Positions 1-7,596 of a stretch of 64,000 nt of DNA are shown here, one piece after another. Below the pieces are notes generated by a model. The model saw nothing but the letters and a program-made list of their open reading frames with translations. It was not told the origin of the DNA and did not search any database. Position 1 is the stretch's first letter. Every line of letters begins with the position of its first letter. A program made the translations under genes and the position numbers. The DNA lies in the NCBI GenBank assembly GCA_045539595.1, contig JAZQFQ010000074.1, positions 3,300 through 67,299 on the forward strand. The letters are read 5' to 3'. The stretch comes from SIG701 sp045539595. GTDB lineage: Bacteria > Bacillota > Clostridia > Oscillospirales > CAG-272.

Positions 1-848
1 TCTTTTCTTCCTGCTACTGCAGCGCTTCCTGCCAGCTGATAACCGTACACCAATCTGTGTCCATACCAAAGATCCGGTTCGCCGTCTCCGATGATTACGC
101 TGCCTTCTGTTGTGTCGGTCATCAAATTGATAAGCGCAAGAGCTCTCTTGGCAGAATCCTCGATTTTATTGTCGTTATAAATAAAGCAGGGCGGACAACT
201 ATAGGGATAAATATCATTCAATACACCATAGATCTTATGAAGATGATCCAGCTGTTTATATTTTTTATACGCAACCCGATCATTTTTGCTCTGCGCACGA
301 TATTTCAGGAGTGCTGCTCTGCTCATGTCTACTTCTGCTGCATAATGATTAAGAAGCTCGGGAATTGCGCTTTCCTCCTCTGATGCAATGAGCAGCCGCA
401 CGGCCATATCCATATACACCTTTTCCGCATGAGGATGGCAGAGATACTGGCGAATCTTCTTTTGCATCTCCTCGCTGTATTCAGGGAAGCAACTGAGCGC
501 GTAAATCAAATGAATCAGTGTTTCCGCGTCATGGGGGTACTTCCGGTGCATCTCTTTGAGGAAAGCAAGTCTTTCCTCTTTCGTGTCAAACACATCCATT
601 CGCACCTTTTTCAAGTCACTGGCCAGATTCTGTTCTGCCGTCGCCTTTTCTACTCCCATCAACACATCCGTGGATACTTCGAAGAAAGCAGCGATTTCGG
701 GAATCAGCTCAATATCCGGATAGGAAAGACCGGTTTCCCAACGACTGACCGACTGATAGGACACACCCAGACGTTCTGCCAGTTCCTCCTGAGTCAAGGA
801 TCTGCTTTGTCTGAGTTTTTTAATATTCTGCGAAATGTAAAGTTTCAT
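1..848 (-). CDS. XRE-family helix-turn-helix transcriptional regulator, 3' part missing
   Basis: Reading frame open from ATG at 848 to the window edge, so the C-terminus is not seen (282 codons present). Residues 1-60 form a Cro/C1-type helix-turn-helix (LTQEELAERLGVSYQSVSRWE), followed by a long, mostly helical region that looks TPR-like and is rich in Leu/Tyr/Arg, typical of cytosolic regulators with a C-terminal sensing domain. The start is fixed by GAGGAG about 9 bases upstream. The downstream neighbour at 1060-2196 is built the same way, so the two are probably paralogues. The ligand and targets cannot be read from the sequence. Confidence 0.85.
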   Translation of the reverse strand, partial: MKLYISQNIKKLRQSRSLTQEELAERLGVSYQSVSRWETGLSYPDIELIPEIAAFFEVSTDVLMGVEKATAEQNLASDLKKVRMDVFDTKEERLAFLKEMHRKYPHDAETLIHLIYALSCFPEYSEEMQKKIRQYLCHPHAEKVYMDMAVRLLIASEEESAIPELLNHYAAEVDMSRAALLKYRAQSKNDRVAYKKYKQLDHLHKIYGVLNDIYPYSCPPCFIYNDNKIEDSAKRALALINLMTDTTEGSVIIGDGEPDLWYGHRLVYGYQLAGSAAVAGRK

Positions 849-896
849 AACATTTGCTCCTCATTCGTTTTATCAAGCTGCGCATCTTGTGATTCT

Positions 897-924
897 ATTA
901 TATCATGTTTTTTGGCATTGTACA
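897..924 (-). promoter_or_regulatory. Putative promoter of the regulator ending at 848
   Basis: Minus-strand TATAAT at 902-897 with a weak -35 (TGTACA) 16 bases upstream. The bases overlapping the -10 (TGTGATTCTATTATA on the plus strand) recur upstream of the second regulator near 2230-2244, which suggests a shared promoter or operator. Confidence 0.4.
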
Positions 925-1022
925 TATCTCGTTTCGCGAGAACCACTCAAGCAATGCGGGAATAATTGTTTTTGTTGACTTCAACCTTGTTGGATATCAC
1001 TGCAACGGCAATCAGCGAAACC

Positions 1023-1052
1023 AAAAAGCCAAGGCGGTGCCTTGGCTTTTTT
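1023..1052. terminator. Rho-independent terminator between the two regulators
   Basis: Perfect stem AAGCCAAGGC / GCCTTGGCTT with a 3-base loop, flanked by A5 on the left and T6 on the right, so it can stop transcription in either direction. Its main client is the minus-strand regulator ending at 1060. Confidence 0.85.
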
Positions 1053-1059
1053 GATGGTG

Positions 1060-2196
1060 TCAGTTTTCTTCTTTTTGGGCGAGGATTTCTGCTTTTGCGA
1101 GGATTTCGCGGTACCGTTCTTCCCCTCTCACCCGGTCAAATCCTTTCCAGTTTTTCGGCATTTTCAGGACGGTTTCCAAATACGTATAGTGATCTGTAAA
1201 CAGTGACATATAGTTGGAGTATTCCTCTTTTCCGTCCGAGAGCCGATAATTCCACTCGTTTTTCAGTGCCTTGACACCGTGGAACATCCACTCATGTCCC
1301 ACATCCAGAGCTGTTCCGTCGGGAATCTCCGACCAGGCATCAAATTCCCGGTATGCTTCCTCCAGGCAGCCGTACCCTTCCTCTTTTCTATCGAGACGGA
1401 AGAGCTGATCTGCTTTATAAGTAAGCATAATTGCATAAAATCCCTGCCATGCCGGTGGGATAATTCCGTTTTCACCGAATGAACACATCAGTTCAATGCG
1501 AAAATCTATCCAGGCTATGGACTTGATTGGATCGTGCCAATTCCCACAGTTTGACTGCATCAGATGGCAAAAATACTCAAGCTTATTTACACCTTTTCTC
1601 AAGATGCACTCATCATACTTTTCCTGTTCAAGCAATCTGTTCTCAAGTATCTCACCCCGATAAGTCTTGTAGTCATGCGCACACATCTTTGACCACTTTT
1701 CCCAGTCATCGTCGTTTCCAAGAGTACACATCAATTTGACTGCAGATTCACGGTAAGTTTGAACGGTACATTCTGATATGATCTTTTCACAAAGCGAACG
1801 GAGGAGTGGGAGGTTTTCCTGTCTCTGTTCTTTGTCTGACCAATTGATTATCCAACACATTTCATGGGCAATATCATAATTTTTGGGGTATTTCGATGTG
1901 TATTCTTTTCCCAATCGGATTCGCGATTCCATATCATCATTTGGCAGTTCTTCACGAATCAGTCGGAAAAAATTTTCTATATCTTCTTTTTGTGCGTCGC
2001 AATCATATTCGAGAAGTGTATCGATTGTAGTAGAAAATAATCCAGCAAGAATTGGAAGCTGCGAAATATCGGGCGCCGTCCTGTCACATTCCCATTGTGA
2101 CACAGCATTGGCGGTAATACCGAGATATTCCGCCAGCTGTTCCTGTGTCATGTCGCGCTCACGGCGCAGCTTTTTAATAGTCGTTCCGATAGACAT
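1060..2196 (-). CDS. XRE-family helix-turn-helix regulator with long C-terminal helical domain
   Basis: 378 residues from ATG at 2196. An in-frame extension upstream has no ribosome binding site, whereas GGAGG sits 7 bases before this ATG. Residues 1-60 are a Cro/C1 helix-turn-helix (IKKLRRERDMTQEQLAEYLG). The remaining ~310 residues contain repeated aromatic/Leu helices resembling a TPR-type array and have no catalytic motif that I recognise. It shares architecture and a promoter-proximal sequence with the regulator ending at 848. Probably a cytosolic repressor or activator responding to an unknown peptide or metabolite. Confidence 0.85.
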   Translation of the reverse strand: MSIGTTIKKLRRERDMTQEQLAEYLGITANAVSQWECDRTAPDISQLPILAGLFSTTIDTLLEYDCDAQKEDIENFFRLIREELPNDDMESRIRLGKEYTSKYPKNYDIAHEMCWIINWSDKEQRQENLPLLRSLCEKIISECTVQTYRESAVKLMCTLGNDDDWEKWSKMCAHDYKTYRGEILENRLLEQEKYDECILRKGVNKLEYFCHLMQSNCGNWHDPIKSIAWIDFRIELMCSFGENGIIPPAWQGFYAIMLTYKADQLFRLDRKEEGYGCLEEAYREFDAWSEIPDGTALDVGHEWMFHGVKALKNEWNYRLSDGKEEYSNYMSLFTDHYTYLETVLKMPKNWKGFDRVRGEERYREILAKAEILAQKEEN

Positions 2197-2238
2197 TCCA
2201 TCTACCTCCAATGTATTCAAAAGCGCTTTTGTGATTCT

Positions 2239-2244
2239 ATTATA
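2239..2244 (-). promoter_or_regulatory. -10-like element upstream of the second regulator
   Basis: Minus-strand TATAAT. No good -35 is visible 17 bases upstream, so recognition may depend on other features. The surrounding bases match those at the first regulator's promoter. Confidence 0.35.
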
Positions 2245-2360
2245 GCATATTTCCGGGCGGTTTCCACACAGCAAATGCACATAGTTTATGAAGCGGTGCT
2301 GTGTTTTTGGTAGCATATACCTTAAAGTACCGCGCCCCTCTGTTCTTTTTTCTGATTTTG

Positions 2361-2369
2361 TGGTATAAT
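2361..2369 (+). promoter_or_regulatory. Extended -10 promoter for the DUF4298 gene
   Basis: TGGTATAAT is an extended -10 (TGn + TATAAT) about 25 bases upstream of the ribosome binding site at 2388. The -35 region is poor, which is usual for extended -10 promoters. Confidence 0.5.
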
Positions 2370-2400
2370 GGGATGAGATCCAATGACAGGAGATGCCATC

Positions 2401-2688
2401 ATGACAAAAAAGAAACGGAAGGAAGCCATCGACCGGATCCAACGCATGGAGGAGGTTTTTGACACCCTGCAGGCAGGGGCAAACTCCGATCCTCCGATTA
2501 TAGATGAGGCCCTTTTGAAAATCCTGCTGGATTATTACACAAGCGGCCAATGGCTGAAGGACTACGAATTGGATGAAAAAGGATATCTCCCGCCGGATGT
2601 CAAGCGAGGCGTTCTGTCCGAGGACGGCGTGTACAATTTTCTGGAGAATATACATCCCCAAAATCCTGACCCCGAAATGGAATCCTGA
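2401..2688 (+). CDS. DUF4298 family protein
   Basis: 95 residues. The pattern IQRMEEVFD at the N-terminus, LLDYYTSGQWLKDYELDEKGYLP in the middle and KRGVLSEDGVYNFL at the C-terminus is that of the DUF4298 family. These are small soluble acidic proteins of unknown function, common in Firmicutes. The start at 2401 is preferred to an ATG at 2383 because AGGAG lies 9 bases upstream of 2401 and the longer form has no ribosome binding site. It is a single-gene unit with its own extended -10 promoter and its own terminator. Confidence 0.8.
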   Translation: MTKKKRKEAIDRIQRMEEVFDTLQAGANSDPPIIDEALLKILLDYYTSGQWLKDYELDEKGYLPPDVKRGVLSEDGVYNFLENIHPQNPDPEMES

Positions 2689-2731
2689 TCTCCGTATCCC
2701 ACCAATACGGATCACAGCAAACAGACTGCAT

Positions 2732-2770
2732 CACCCCGCCGATTTATTATAAACGGCGGGGTGTTTTCTT
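2732..2770 (+). terminator. Terminator after the DUF4298 gene
   Basis: Perfect 10-bp GC-rich stem (CACCCCGCCG / CGGCGGGGTG) with a 12-base loop, followed by TTTTCTT. It separates the DUF4298 gene from sigG. Confidence 0.75.
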
Positions 2771-2865
2771 CCCACATTTGCCAAAATGATACATTCGCCC
2801 ATCTGCATAACGGCGCACCCATACAGGCAATACTGACTGTACAACTACGGTACGGGGGCGAGCAG

Positions 2866-3639
2866 ATGTATTATAACAAGGTGGAAATATGCGGTGTCAA
2901 CACAGCAAAACTGGCTACTCTGACCAGTGAGGAAAAACACGATCTGCTCGTCCGGACAAAGGCCGGTGACATGGCCGCCCGCCAGAAACTGATCGACGGC
3001 AATCTGCGGCTGGTTCTGAGCATCATTCAGCGGTTCACCAATCGGCGGGAAAATCTGGACGATCTGTTTCAGGTAGGGTGCATCGGACTAATCAAGGCAG
3101 TGGATAACTTCAATCTGGACCTGGACGTAAAGTTTTCCACCTACGCGGTGCCCATGATCATCGGCGAGGTGCGGCGGTATCTGCGGGACAACAACACGAT
3201 TCGCGTCAGCCGTTCCGTGCGGGATCTGGCCTATCGGGCACTGCAGGCCCGGGAACGGCTGGCAAAAACCATGGCATCCGAGCCGACGCTGGCGCAGATC
3301 GCGGCGGAGCTGGGCGAAAAAGAAGAGAACATCGCCCAAGCCATTGAAGCGATCGTGGAGCCGGTATCCCTGTATGAGCCGGTATACAACGATGGCGGCG
3401 ATTCCATCTATATCATGGATCAGATCAGCGATGCAGGTGCCTCGGATGAGGCATGGCTGGAAAACATTGCACTGAAAGAAGCGATGAAACGGCTGAGCGA
3501 TAGAGAGAAAAAAATCATTCATCTGCGGTTCTTCAACGGAAAAACCCAGATGGAGATTGCGGACGAGATCGGCATATCGCAAGCGCAGGTATCCCGCTTG
3601 GAGAAGGGTGCGCTGGAGCGGATACGGAAACAGATGTAA
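2866..3639 (+). CDS. sigG: RNA polymerase sporulation sigma factor G
   Basis: 257 residues, the usual length for sigma-G. The N-terminus KVEICGVNT is the sigma-G signature and separates it from sigma-F. Region 2 (DDLFQVGCIGLIKAVDNF, FSTYAVPMIIGEVRRYLRDN) and region 4 (LSDREKKIIHLRFF, TQMEIADEIGISQAQVSRLEK) are intact. Sigma-G drives late transcription in the forespore, so the organism belongs to a spore-forming lineage. In Bacillus and many clostridia sigG follows spoIIGA-sigE; here it stands alone between two terminators. The start at 2866 is chosen for the GGGGCG upstream and the family N-terminus; a 35-codon in-frame extension is rejected. Confidence 0.95.
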   Translation: MYYNKVEICGVNTAKLATLTSEEKHDLLVRTKAGDMAARQKLIDGNLRLVLSIIQRFTNRRENLDDLFQVGCIGLIKAVDNFNLDLDVKFSTYAVPMIIGEVRRYLRDNNTIRVSRSVRDLAYRALQARERLAKTMASEPTLAQIAAELGEKEENIAQAIEAIVEPVSLYEPVYNDGGDSIYIMDQISDAGASDEAWLENIALKEAMKRLSDREKKIIHLRFFNGKTQMEIADEIGISQAQVSRLEKGALERIRKQM

Positions 3640-3671
3640 AAAGAGGAGAACCGTAGGGTTCTCCTCTTTTA
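3638..3671. terminator. Bidirectional terminator between sigG and metI
   Basis: Perfect stem AAAAGAGGAGAACC / GGTTCTCCTCTTTT with a 4-base loop, symmetric A and T tracts, placed between convergent genes. Confidence 0.9.
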
Positions 3672-3673
3672 CA

Positions 3674-4378
3674 TCATTTTTTCAGGCGCTTGTCCGAGCG
3701 AAGGGACCATTTGGTACCGATGGTCTGGAAGATTTGCACCATGAGCACCAGCAGCACCACCGCCAGAAGCATAACCAGATACTTATAGCGATGATAGCCA
3801 TAGTTGATGGCAATTTTACCTAGGCCGCCGCCGCCGAGGACACCGCTCATGGCGGAATAACCCAGGATGGTGGTCAGCGCGATGGCCGCGTTGGAAATCA
3901 GGGACGGAACGCTTTCCGGCAGCATGACTTTCACCACGATCTGCAAGGGGGATGCGCCCATGCTCTGCGCCGCTTCAATGATATTGGGATCGATCTCGCG
4001 AAGGCTTCCCTCCACCAGTCGCGCCACGAAGGGGAATGCGGCAATAACCAGCGGGACGATGGATGCTACGGTTCCGACAACGGTGCCGACGATGGCACGG
4101 GTCAAGGGGAACACGAGGATCATCATGATCAGAAACGGCACGGACCGAAGCAGATTGATCAGCACATTCAGCACCTGCATCAGCCATGCGGGCAGTGGGA
4201 GAACGCCGTCCTTTTCACCGACCACGAGAAGCACGCCCAGAGGCAATCCGAGGACGATGGCAAAAAACGTGGCAAGAATGGTTACATACAACGTCTCCCA
4301 TATGGCAAGAGGAAACTCCGTCACGAAAATATCGATGGCTTCCCGGATGGCCTCCGGGGAAAATGCGTTATTCAGCAT
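3674..4378 (-). CDS. metI: D-methionine/methionine ABC transporter permease
   Basis: 234 residues with about five membrane segments and the binding-protein-dependent transport fold. The cytoplasmic EAA loop (ARLVEGSLREIDPNIIEAAQSMGAS, residues ~120-144) contacts MetN. The C-terminal GYSAMSGVLGGGGLGKIAINYGYHRY stretch is characteristic of MetI. It is the last gene of metQ-metN-metI and its start overlaps the end of metN by 11 bases, implying translational coupling. The product forms the membrane channel for methionine. Confidence 0.95.
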   Translation of the reverse strand: MLNNAFSPEAIREAIDIFVTEFPLAIWETLYVTILATFFAIVLGLPLGVLLVVGEKDGVLPLPAWLMQVLNVLINLLRSVPFLIMMILVFPLTRAIVGTVVGTVASIVPLVIAAFPFVARLVEGSLREIDPNIIEAAQSMGASPLQIVVKVMLPESVPSLISNAAIALTTILGYSAMSGVLGGGGLGKIAINYGYHRYKYLVMLLAVVLLVLMVQIFQTIGTKWSLRSDKRLKK

Positions 4379-5381
4379 CCTGGGTCACCTCCTCTGCCCA
4401 AACGTCTTCCGCGCCGCGCAGATAGTCCACAGCGGTCTGCACGGTGGCGTCATCGGGGGAAATACCCAGCAGCATATTGCCGTACATCTTATTCCCGATG
4501 CATTTTGTGGATGCGCTGAGTATATTGGCAACGATCTGTGTATCGATGGCCATGCGGGTGATCAGGGGAGCATTGGTTGCCACGGCCCCATTGAACACCA
4601 CGCGGATACGCCGCTCATCCGAGGACACGGTCTGTCCCACGGGATCGCTGTCCGGAAACACCAGTTTCCGGGCGGCAGATGATTTGGGACGGGAGAAAAT
4701 GTCGGACACTTCCCCTTCCTCCGCCACGCGACCATCATCCAGGATCGCCACGCGATTACAGATTTCCTCCACCACGCTCATCTGATGGGTAATGATCACC
4801 ACGGTGATGCCGGTTTTTTCATTTATCTCGCGGATCAATTCCAGAATGGAATGAGTGGTCTGCGGATCCAGCGCGCTGGTGGCTTCGTCGCACAGAAGCA
4901 CCTTAGGATTGCTGGCCAGCGCCCGGGCGATGGCGATTCTCTGCTTCTGTCCGCCGGACAGCTGGGCAGGATAGGCATTTGCCTTATTAGGCAGCCCTAC
5001 AATTTCCAACAGTTCTTTGGCTCGTTTGACGGCATCCGCTTTTTTGACACCTGCCAATTCCATGGGGAAGCAGATGTTTTTCAGGCAGGTGCGCTGCATC
5101 AGCAGATTGAATCCCTGAAAGATCATGGACACGCTCCGCCGGACTTCCCGCAGTTCCGCCGGGGTCAGCTGACCGATATCCCGGTCGTTGATGACCACGC
5201 TTCCCTCGGTGGGCCGCTCCAGCATATTGATACAGCGGACCAGGGTACTCTTTCCCGCGCCGCTCATACCGATGATGCCGTAGATATCTCCGTCGCGGAT
5301 GGTCAGAGACACATCGCGAAGCGCGTCCACCACGCCGTCGGCGGTGGAAAAAGATTTGGACAGGTTTCTGATTTCGATCAT
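4368..5381 (-). CDS. metN: Methionine ABC transporter ATP-binding protein with NIL domain
   Basis: 337 residues. Walker A GMSGAGKST at 38-46, signature LSGGQKQR at 141-148, Walker B and D-loop LLCDEATSALD at 162-172. Residues ~265-335 form the C-terminal NIL domain, which in MetN binds methionine and inhibits the transporter when the internal pool is high. The start at 5381 has GGAG 7 bases upstream; a 12-codon in-frame extension lacks one. It follows metQ after a 57-base gap holding a strong hairpin and overlaps metI. Confidence 0.95.
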   Translation of the reverse strand: MIEIRNLSKSFSTADGVVDALRDVSLTIRDGDIYGIIGMSGAGKSTLVRCINMLERPTEGSVVINDRDIGQLTPAELREVRRSVSMIFQGFNLLMQRTCLKNICFPMELAGVKKADAVKRAKELLEIVGLPNKANAYPAQLSGGQKQRIAIARALASNPKVLLCDEATSALDPQTTHSILELIREINEKTGITVVIITHQMSVVEEICNRVAILDDGRVAEEGEVSDIFSRPKSSAARKLVFPDSDPVGQTVSSDERRIRVVFNGAVATNAPLITRMAIDTQIVANILSASTKCIGNKMYGNMLLGISPDDATVQTAVDYLRGAEDVWAEEVTQDAE

Positions 5382-5397
5382 ATGTACTCCGCATAGA

Positions 5398-5429
5398 CAT
5401 ACGTCGGTCGCGGACACGACCGACGTATG
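5398..5429 (-). promoter_or_regulatory. Intercistronic hairpin between metQ and metN
   Basis: Perfect 13-bp inverted repeat (CATACGTCGGTCG / CGACCGACGTATG) with a 6-base loop, starting 10 bases after the metQ stop codon. There is no U tract on the minus strand, so it is unlikely to be a full terminator. It may stabilise the upstream metQ transcript, giving more binding protein than MetN/MetI. Confidence 0.6.
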
Positions 5430-5438
5430 CGGTTTGAT

Positions 5439-6290
5439 TTAGTTTTTGATAGCGTCGAGGGAGCTCTGCTGACCGCCATACAGTCCGAGAGGCTCTACAT
5501 GGATGGAGGCAACGGACACGATATGGGTGCCGTTTTCCTTATTGAAGTCATCCAGATAGGGGGTGTGCTGGAAGTAGTTTGCATCCAATTCACCGCTCTC
5601 CACCACATTGTTGGGCTGCACATAGTCGGTAAACTCCACGATCTTCAAGGTGATTCCCTTGGCCGCCAGAATCTCCTGGGCGATCTTCAGAATCTCGGCG
5701 TGAGGGGTGGGAGAAGCGGCTACGGAGATCTCCGTACCGGACAAGGCGGCGTAATCCACGTCGGCGGCATAGCCGTCACCGGGATTCTCCACCACGCTGA
5801 CAACGGCACCGGAATACTTTTCGGTGATGAAATCGGCCACTTTCTTGCTCTGCAGAGCGGCGATCAGTGCCTTGATAGCGGGATTGTTTTCGTTGCCCTC
5901 CTTAACAGCCAGAATGTTGGCATAGGCGGAGAAGGCACCTTCAATCACGAGGGAATCTTCCACCGGATTGAGGCCGGCATCGATGGCGTAGTTGGAGTTG
6001 ATCACGGCATAATCCACATCCTGCAGGATGTTGGGCAGCTGTGCGGCTTCGATTTCACGGAACTCGATACCATAGGGATTCTCCACGATATCGCGAACGG
6101 TAGCGGTAATGCCCGCGCCCTCTTTCAGTTTTATGTAACCGGCCTGCTCCAGAAGGAGAAGGGCGCGTGCTTCATTGGTGGTATCGCTGGGAACGGCGAT
6201 GGTGATGGCATCGGAGCCGCATCCGGCGGTAAAGGCAAGAACGGACAGAGTCAGGACAGCAATCAGAATAACAGACAAAATGCGTTTCAT
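5439..6290 (-). CDS. metQ: Methionine-binding lipoprotein
   Basis: 283 residues. Lipoprotein signal peptide with a hydrophobic core at 5-20 and the lipidated Cys at 24 (TAGC; the -3 residue is Thr rather than Leu). The rest is an NlpA-type binding protein, with TPHAEILKIAQEILAAKGI and YFQHTPYLDDFN motifs that are diagnostic for MetQ. It captures extracellular methionine and delivers it to MetNI. The start at 6290 has AAGGAG 7 bases upstream; a 17-codon in-frame extension is rejected. First gene of the operon, preceded by a 300-base leader with an attenuator. Confidence 0.95.
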   Translation of the reverse strand: MKRILSVILIAVLTLSVLAFTAGCGSDAITIAVPSDTTNEARALLLLEQAGYIKLKEGAGITATVRDIVENPYGIEFREIEAAQLPNILQDVDYAVINSNYAIDAGLNPVEDSLVIEGAFSAYANILAVKEGNENNPAIKALIAALQSKKVADFITEKYSGAVVSVVENPGDGYAADVDYAALSGTEISVAASPTPHAEILKIAQEILAAKGITLKIVEFTDYVQPNNVVESGELDANYFQHTPYLDDFNKENGTHIVSVASIHVEPLGLYGGQQSSLDAIKN

Positions 6291-6327
6291 AATAATCTCC
6301 TTAAAACAAGTAAATGGATTTAGTGAT

Positions 6328-6402
6328 TCAAATGGATTCATTATGGGAAACGGGCCACATTCGCTGGTTCTTTATGTTGGTATGGGTCAGAATATACGTC
6401 AT
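6328..6402 (-). CDS. Candidate 24-residue small ORF between the attenuator and metQ
   Basis: ATG at 6402 is preceded by GAGGTG at about 6-base spacing, a good ribosome binding site, and the frame ends with TGA at 6330-6328. The predicted peptide (MTYILTHTNIK...) has no recognised motif and only two Met. It could be translated after read-through of the terminator and help couple translation to metQ, or it could be chance. No homologue is recognised. Confidence 0.35.
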   Translation of the reverse strand: MTYILTHTNIKNQRMWPVSHNESI

Positions 6403-6416
6403 GGATTCACCTCATG

Positions 6417-6446
6417 AAAAAAGGAAGTTCAGACGAACTTCCTTTA
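6417..6446 (-). terminator. Attenuator terminator of the metQNI leader
   Basis: Minus-strand stem GGAAGTTC / GAACTTCC, extended by A-U pairs, with a 4-base loop, followed by a run of six T. It lies 28 bases after the stop codon of the Met-rich leader peptide and 127 bases before metQ, so it terminates inside the operon leader. Confidence 0.85.
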
Positions 6447-6493
6447 CTTAGTGATACCTATTTTCCACAGGCTTCAATGACAGCAAAGAAAGC
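6437..6493 (-). promoter_or_regulatory. Predicted antiterminator pairing in the metQNI leader
   Basis: The minus-strand segment 6493-6482 (GCTTTCTTTGCT, the 3' part of the leader ORF) can pair over 12 consecutive positions, three of them G-U, with 6448-6437 (AGTAAAGGAAGT), which contains the 5' arm of the terminator. A ribosome stalled at the Met codons would leave the first segment free and favour antitermination. A ribosome that reaches the stop codon covers it and lets the terminator form. The pairing was checked by hand; no energies were computed. Confidence 0.7.
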
Positions 6494-6548
6494 ACGCCGG
6501 GATTGCGCGAACCATATTCATACACATGGACATCATACGCATCATCAT
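6474..6548 (-). CDS. Methionine-rich leader peptide of the metQNI operon
   Basis: 24-codon ORF that begins MMMRMMSMCMNM: eight Met in the first twelve codons. AAGGA lies about 9 bases upstream and a consensus sigma-A promoter lies 40 bases upstream. Downstream come a terminator and an overlapping antiterminator pairing. The arrangement matches the his/trp/leu leader peptides, with the ribosome sensing charged tRNA-Met, and the downstream genes import methionine, so the logic is self-consistent. The peptide itself probably has no other function. No S-box, T-box or SMK motif was seen in this leader. Confidence 0.8.
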   Translation of the reverse strand: MMMRMMSMCMNMVRAIPACFLCCH

Positions 6549-6588
6549 CTGGCACTTTCCTTTCCGGATTGAAAATCTGTATACACGT

Positions 6589-6617
6589 ATTATAGCATTG
6601 CAAATCGCCGTTGTCAA
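6589..6617 (-). promoter_or_regulatory. Consensus sigma-A promoter of the metQNI operon
   Basis: Minus-strand TTGACA, 17 bases, TATAAT: a perfect match to the vegetative consensus. The predicted start site near 6582 lies about 34 bases before the leader peptide ATG. A promoter this strong makes sense if control is exerted by attenuation. Confidence 0.85.
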
Positions 6618-6647
6618 CAGAAAATTTGCCATATGTTGTTTTTTGTC

Positions 6648-7577
6648 TTATTCCACAAAATCAGGGGTGGACAAATACCGCTCGCCGCCGTCGGGCAAAA
6701 GCACCACGATATTCTTGCCGCGGTTTTCCTCTTCTTTAGCCAGAGCGGTGGCTGCCCACAGCGCCGCGCCGGAGGAAATCCCCACAAGGATTCCTTCCGT
6801 TTTGGTCAGGCGATGGACCGTATCCAGCGCATCGGCCTCCGTTACACGGATAATGCGGTCGTAAATGTCCGTATCCAGCGTATCGGGCACAAATCCGGCA
6901 CCGATGCCCTGCAATCCGTGGGAGCCTGCTTTTCCGCCGGACAATACCGGGGAATGGGCCGGCTCCACGGCCACTATCTGCACAGCGGGATTCATCGTTT
7001 TCAGATACTTTCCCACGCCGGAGATCGTGCCGCCCGTACCCACACCGGCCACGAACACATCCACCTGCCCTTCGGTATCCTTCCATATCTCGGGACCGGT
7101 CGTTTTCGCGTGAGCGGCAGGATTGGCCGGATTGCCGAACTGATCGGGCAGAAACGCGCAGGGGATCTCCCGGCACAGCTGGCGTGCCTTATCTATGGCC
7201 CCCTGCATACCCCGGGAGCCGTCGGTCAGCACCAATTCCGCGCCGTAAGCCCGCATCAGGCGGCGGCGTTCCTCGGACATGGTTTCCGGCATGGTAATGA
7301 TAACCCGATATCCTTTGGCGGCGGCAATGGCGGCCAGGCCGATGCCCGTATTGCCCGAGGTGGGCTCGATGATGGTGGCGCCCGGCTGCAGTTTTCCGTC
7401 CGCTTCCGCCTGGGCGATCATCTCCGCAGCGACTCTGTCCTTAGCGGAGCCGGCGGGATTGAAATATTCCAACTTTGCCAGAATTGTGGCATGGGGACAG
7501 AACTGCTTCCCGTACTTTTGCAGTACGAGGAGCGGTGTGTTGCCAATTAAATCCGTAACAGAACGGTAAATACTCAT
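6648..7577 (-). CDS. cysK: Cysteine synthase (O-acetylserine sulfhydrylase)
   Basis: 309 residues, the normal length. PLP lysine K46 within NPAGSAKDR, the substrate loop TSGNTG at 73-78, the glycine-rich phosphate loop GVGTGGTISGVGKYL, and GISSGA near the C-terminus. Catalyses O-acetylserine + sulfide to cysteine + acetate in the cytosol. Last gene of prs-argS-yebC-cysK, starting 19 bases after yebC. It lies next to the methionine importer, so sulfur amino-acid supply is clustered here. The first residues (IYRSVTDLIGNTPLL) fit CysK better than CysM, but the paralogues cannot be separated with certainty. Confidence 0.92.
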   Translation of the reverse strand: MSIYRSVTDLIGNTPLLVLQKYGKQFCPHATILAKLEYFNPAGSAKDRVAAEMIAQAEADGKLQPGATIIEPTSGNTGIGLAAIAAAKGYRVIITMPETMSEERRRLMRAYGAELVLTDGSRGMQGAIDKARQLCREIPCAFLPDQFGNPANPAAHAKTTGPEIWKDTEGQVDVFVAGVGTGGTISGVGKYLKTMNPAVQIVAVEPAHSPVLSGGKAGSHGLQGIGAGFVPDTLDTDIYDRIIRVTEADALDTVHRLTKTEGILVGISSGAALWAATALAKEEENRGKNIVVLLPDGGERYLSTPDFVE

Positions 7578-7596
7578 GGAGACTCCATTTCAGCAA

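Noticed and set aside
2720..2866. Sigma-F/sigma-G promoter upstream of sigG
   Set aside because: Partial matches only (for example TGATA and CATAAC) with wrong spacing; not strong enough to annotate.
6290..6617. SAM (S-box), SMK or T-box riboswitch upstream of metQ
   Set aside because: No S-box core helices or T-box sequence (AGGGTGGNACCGCG) on the minus strand; the leader is instead explained by the Met-rich ORF and attenuator.
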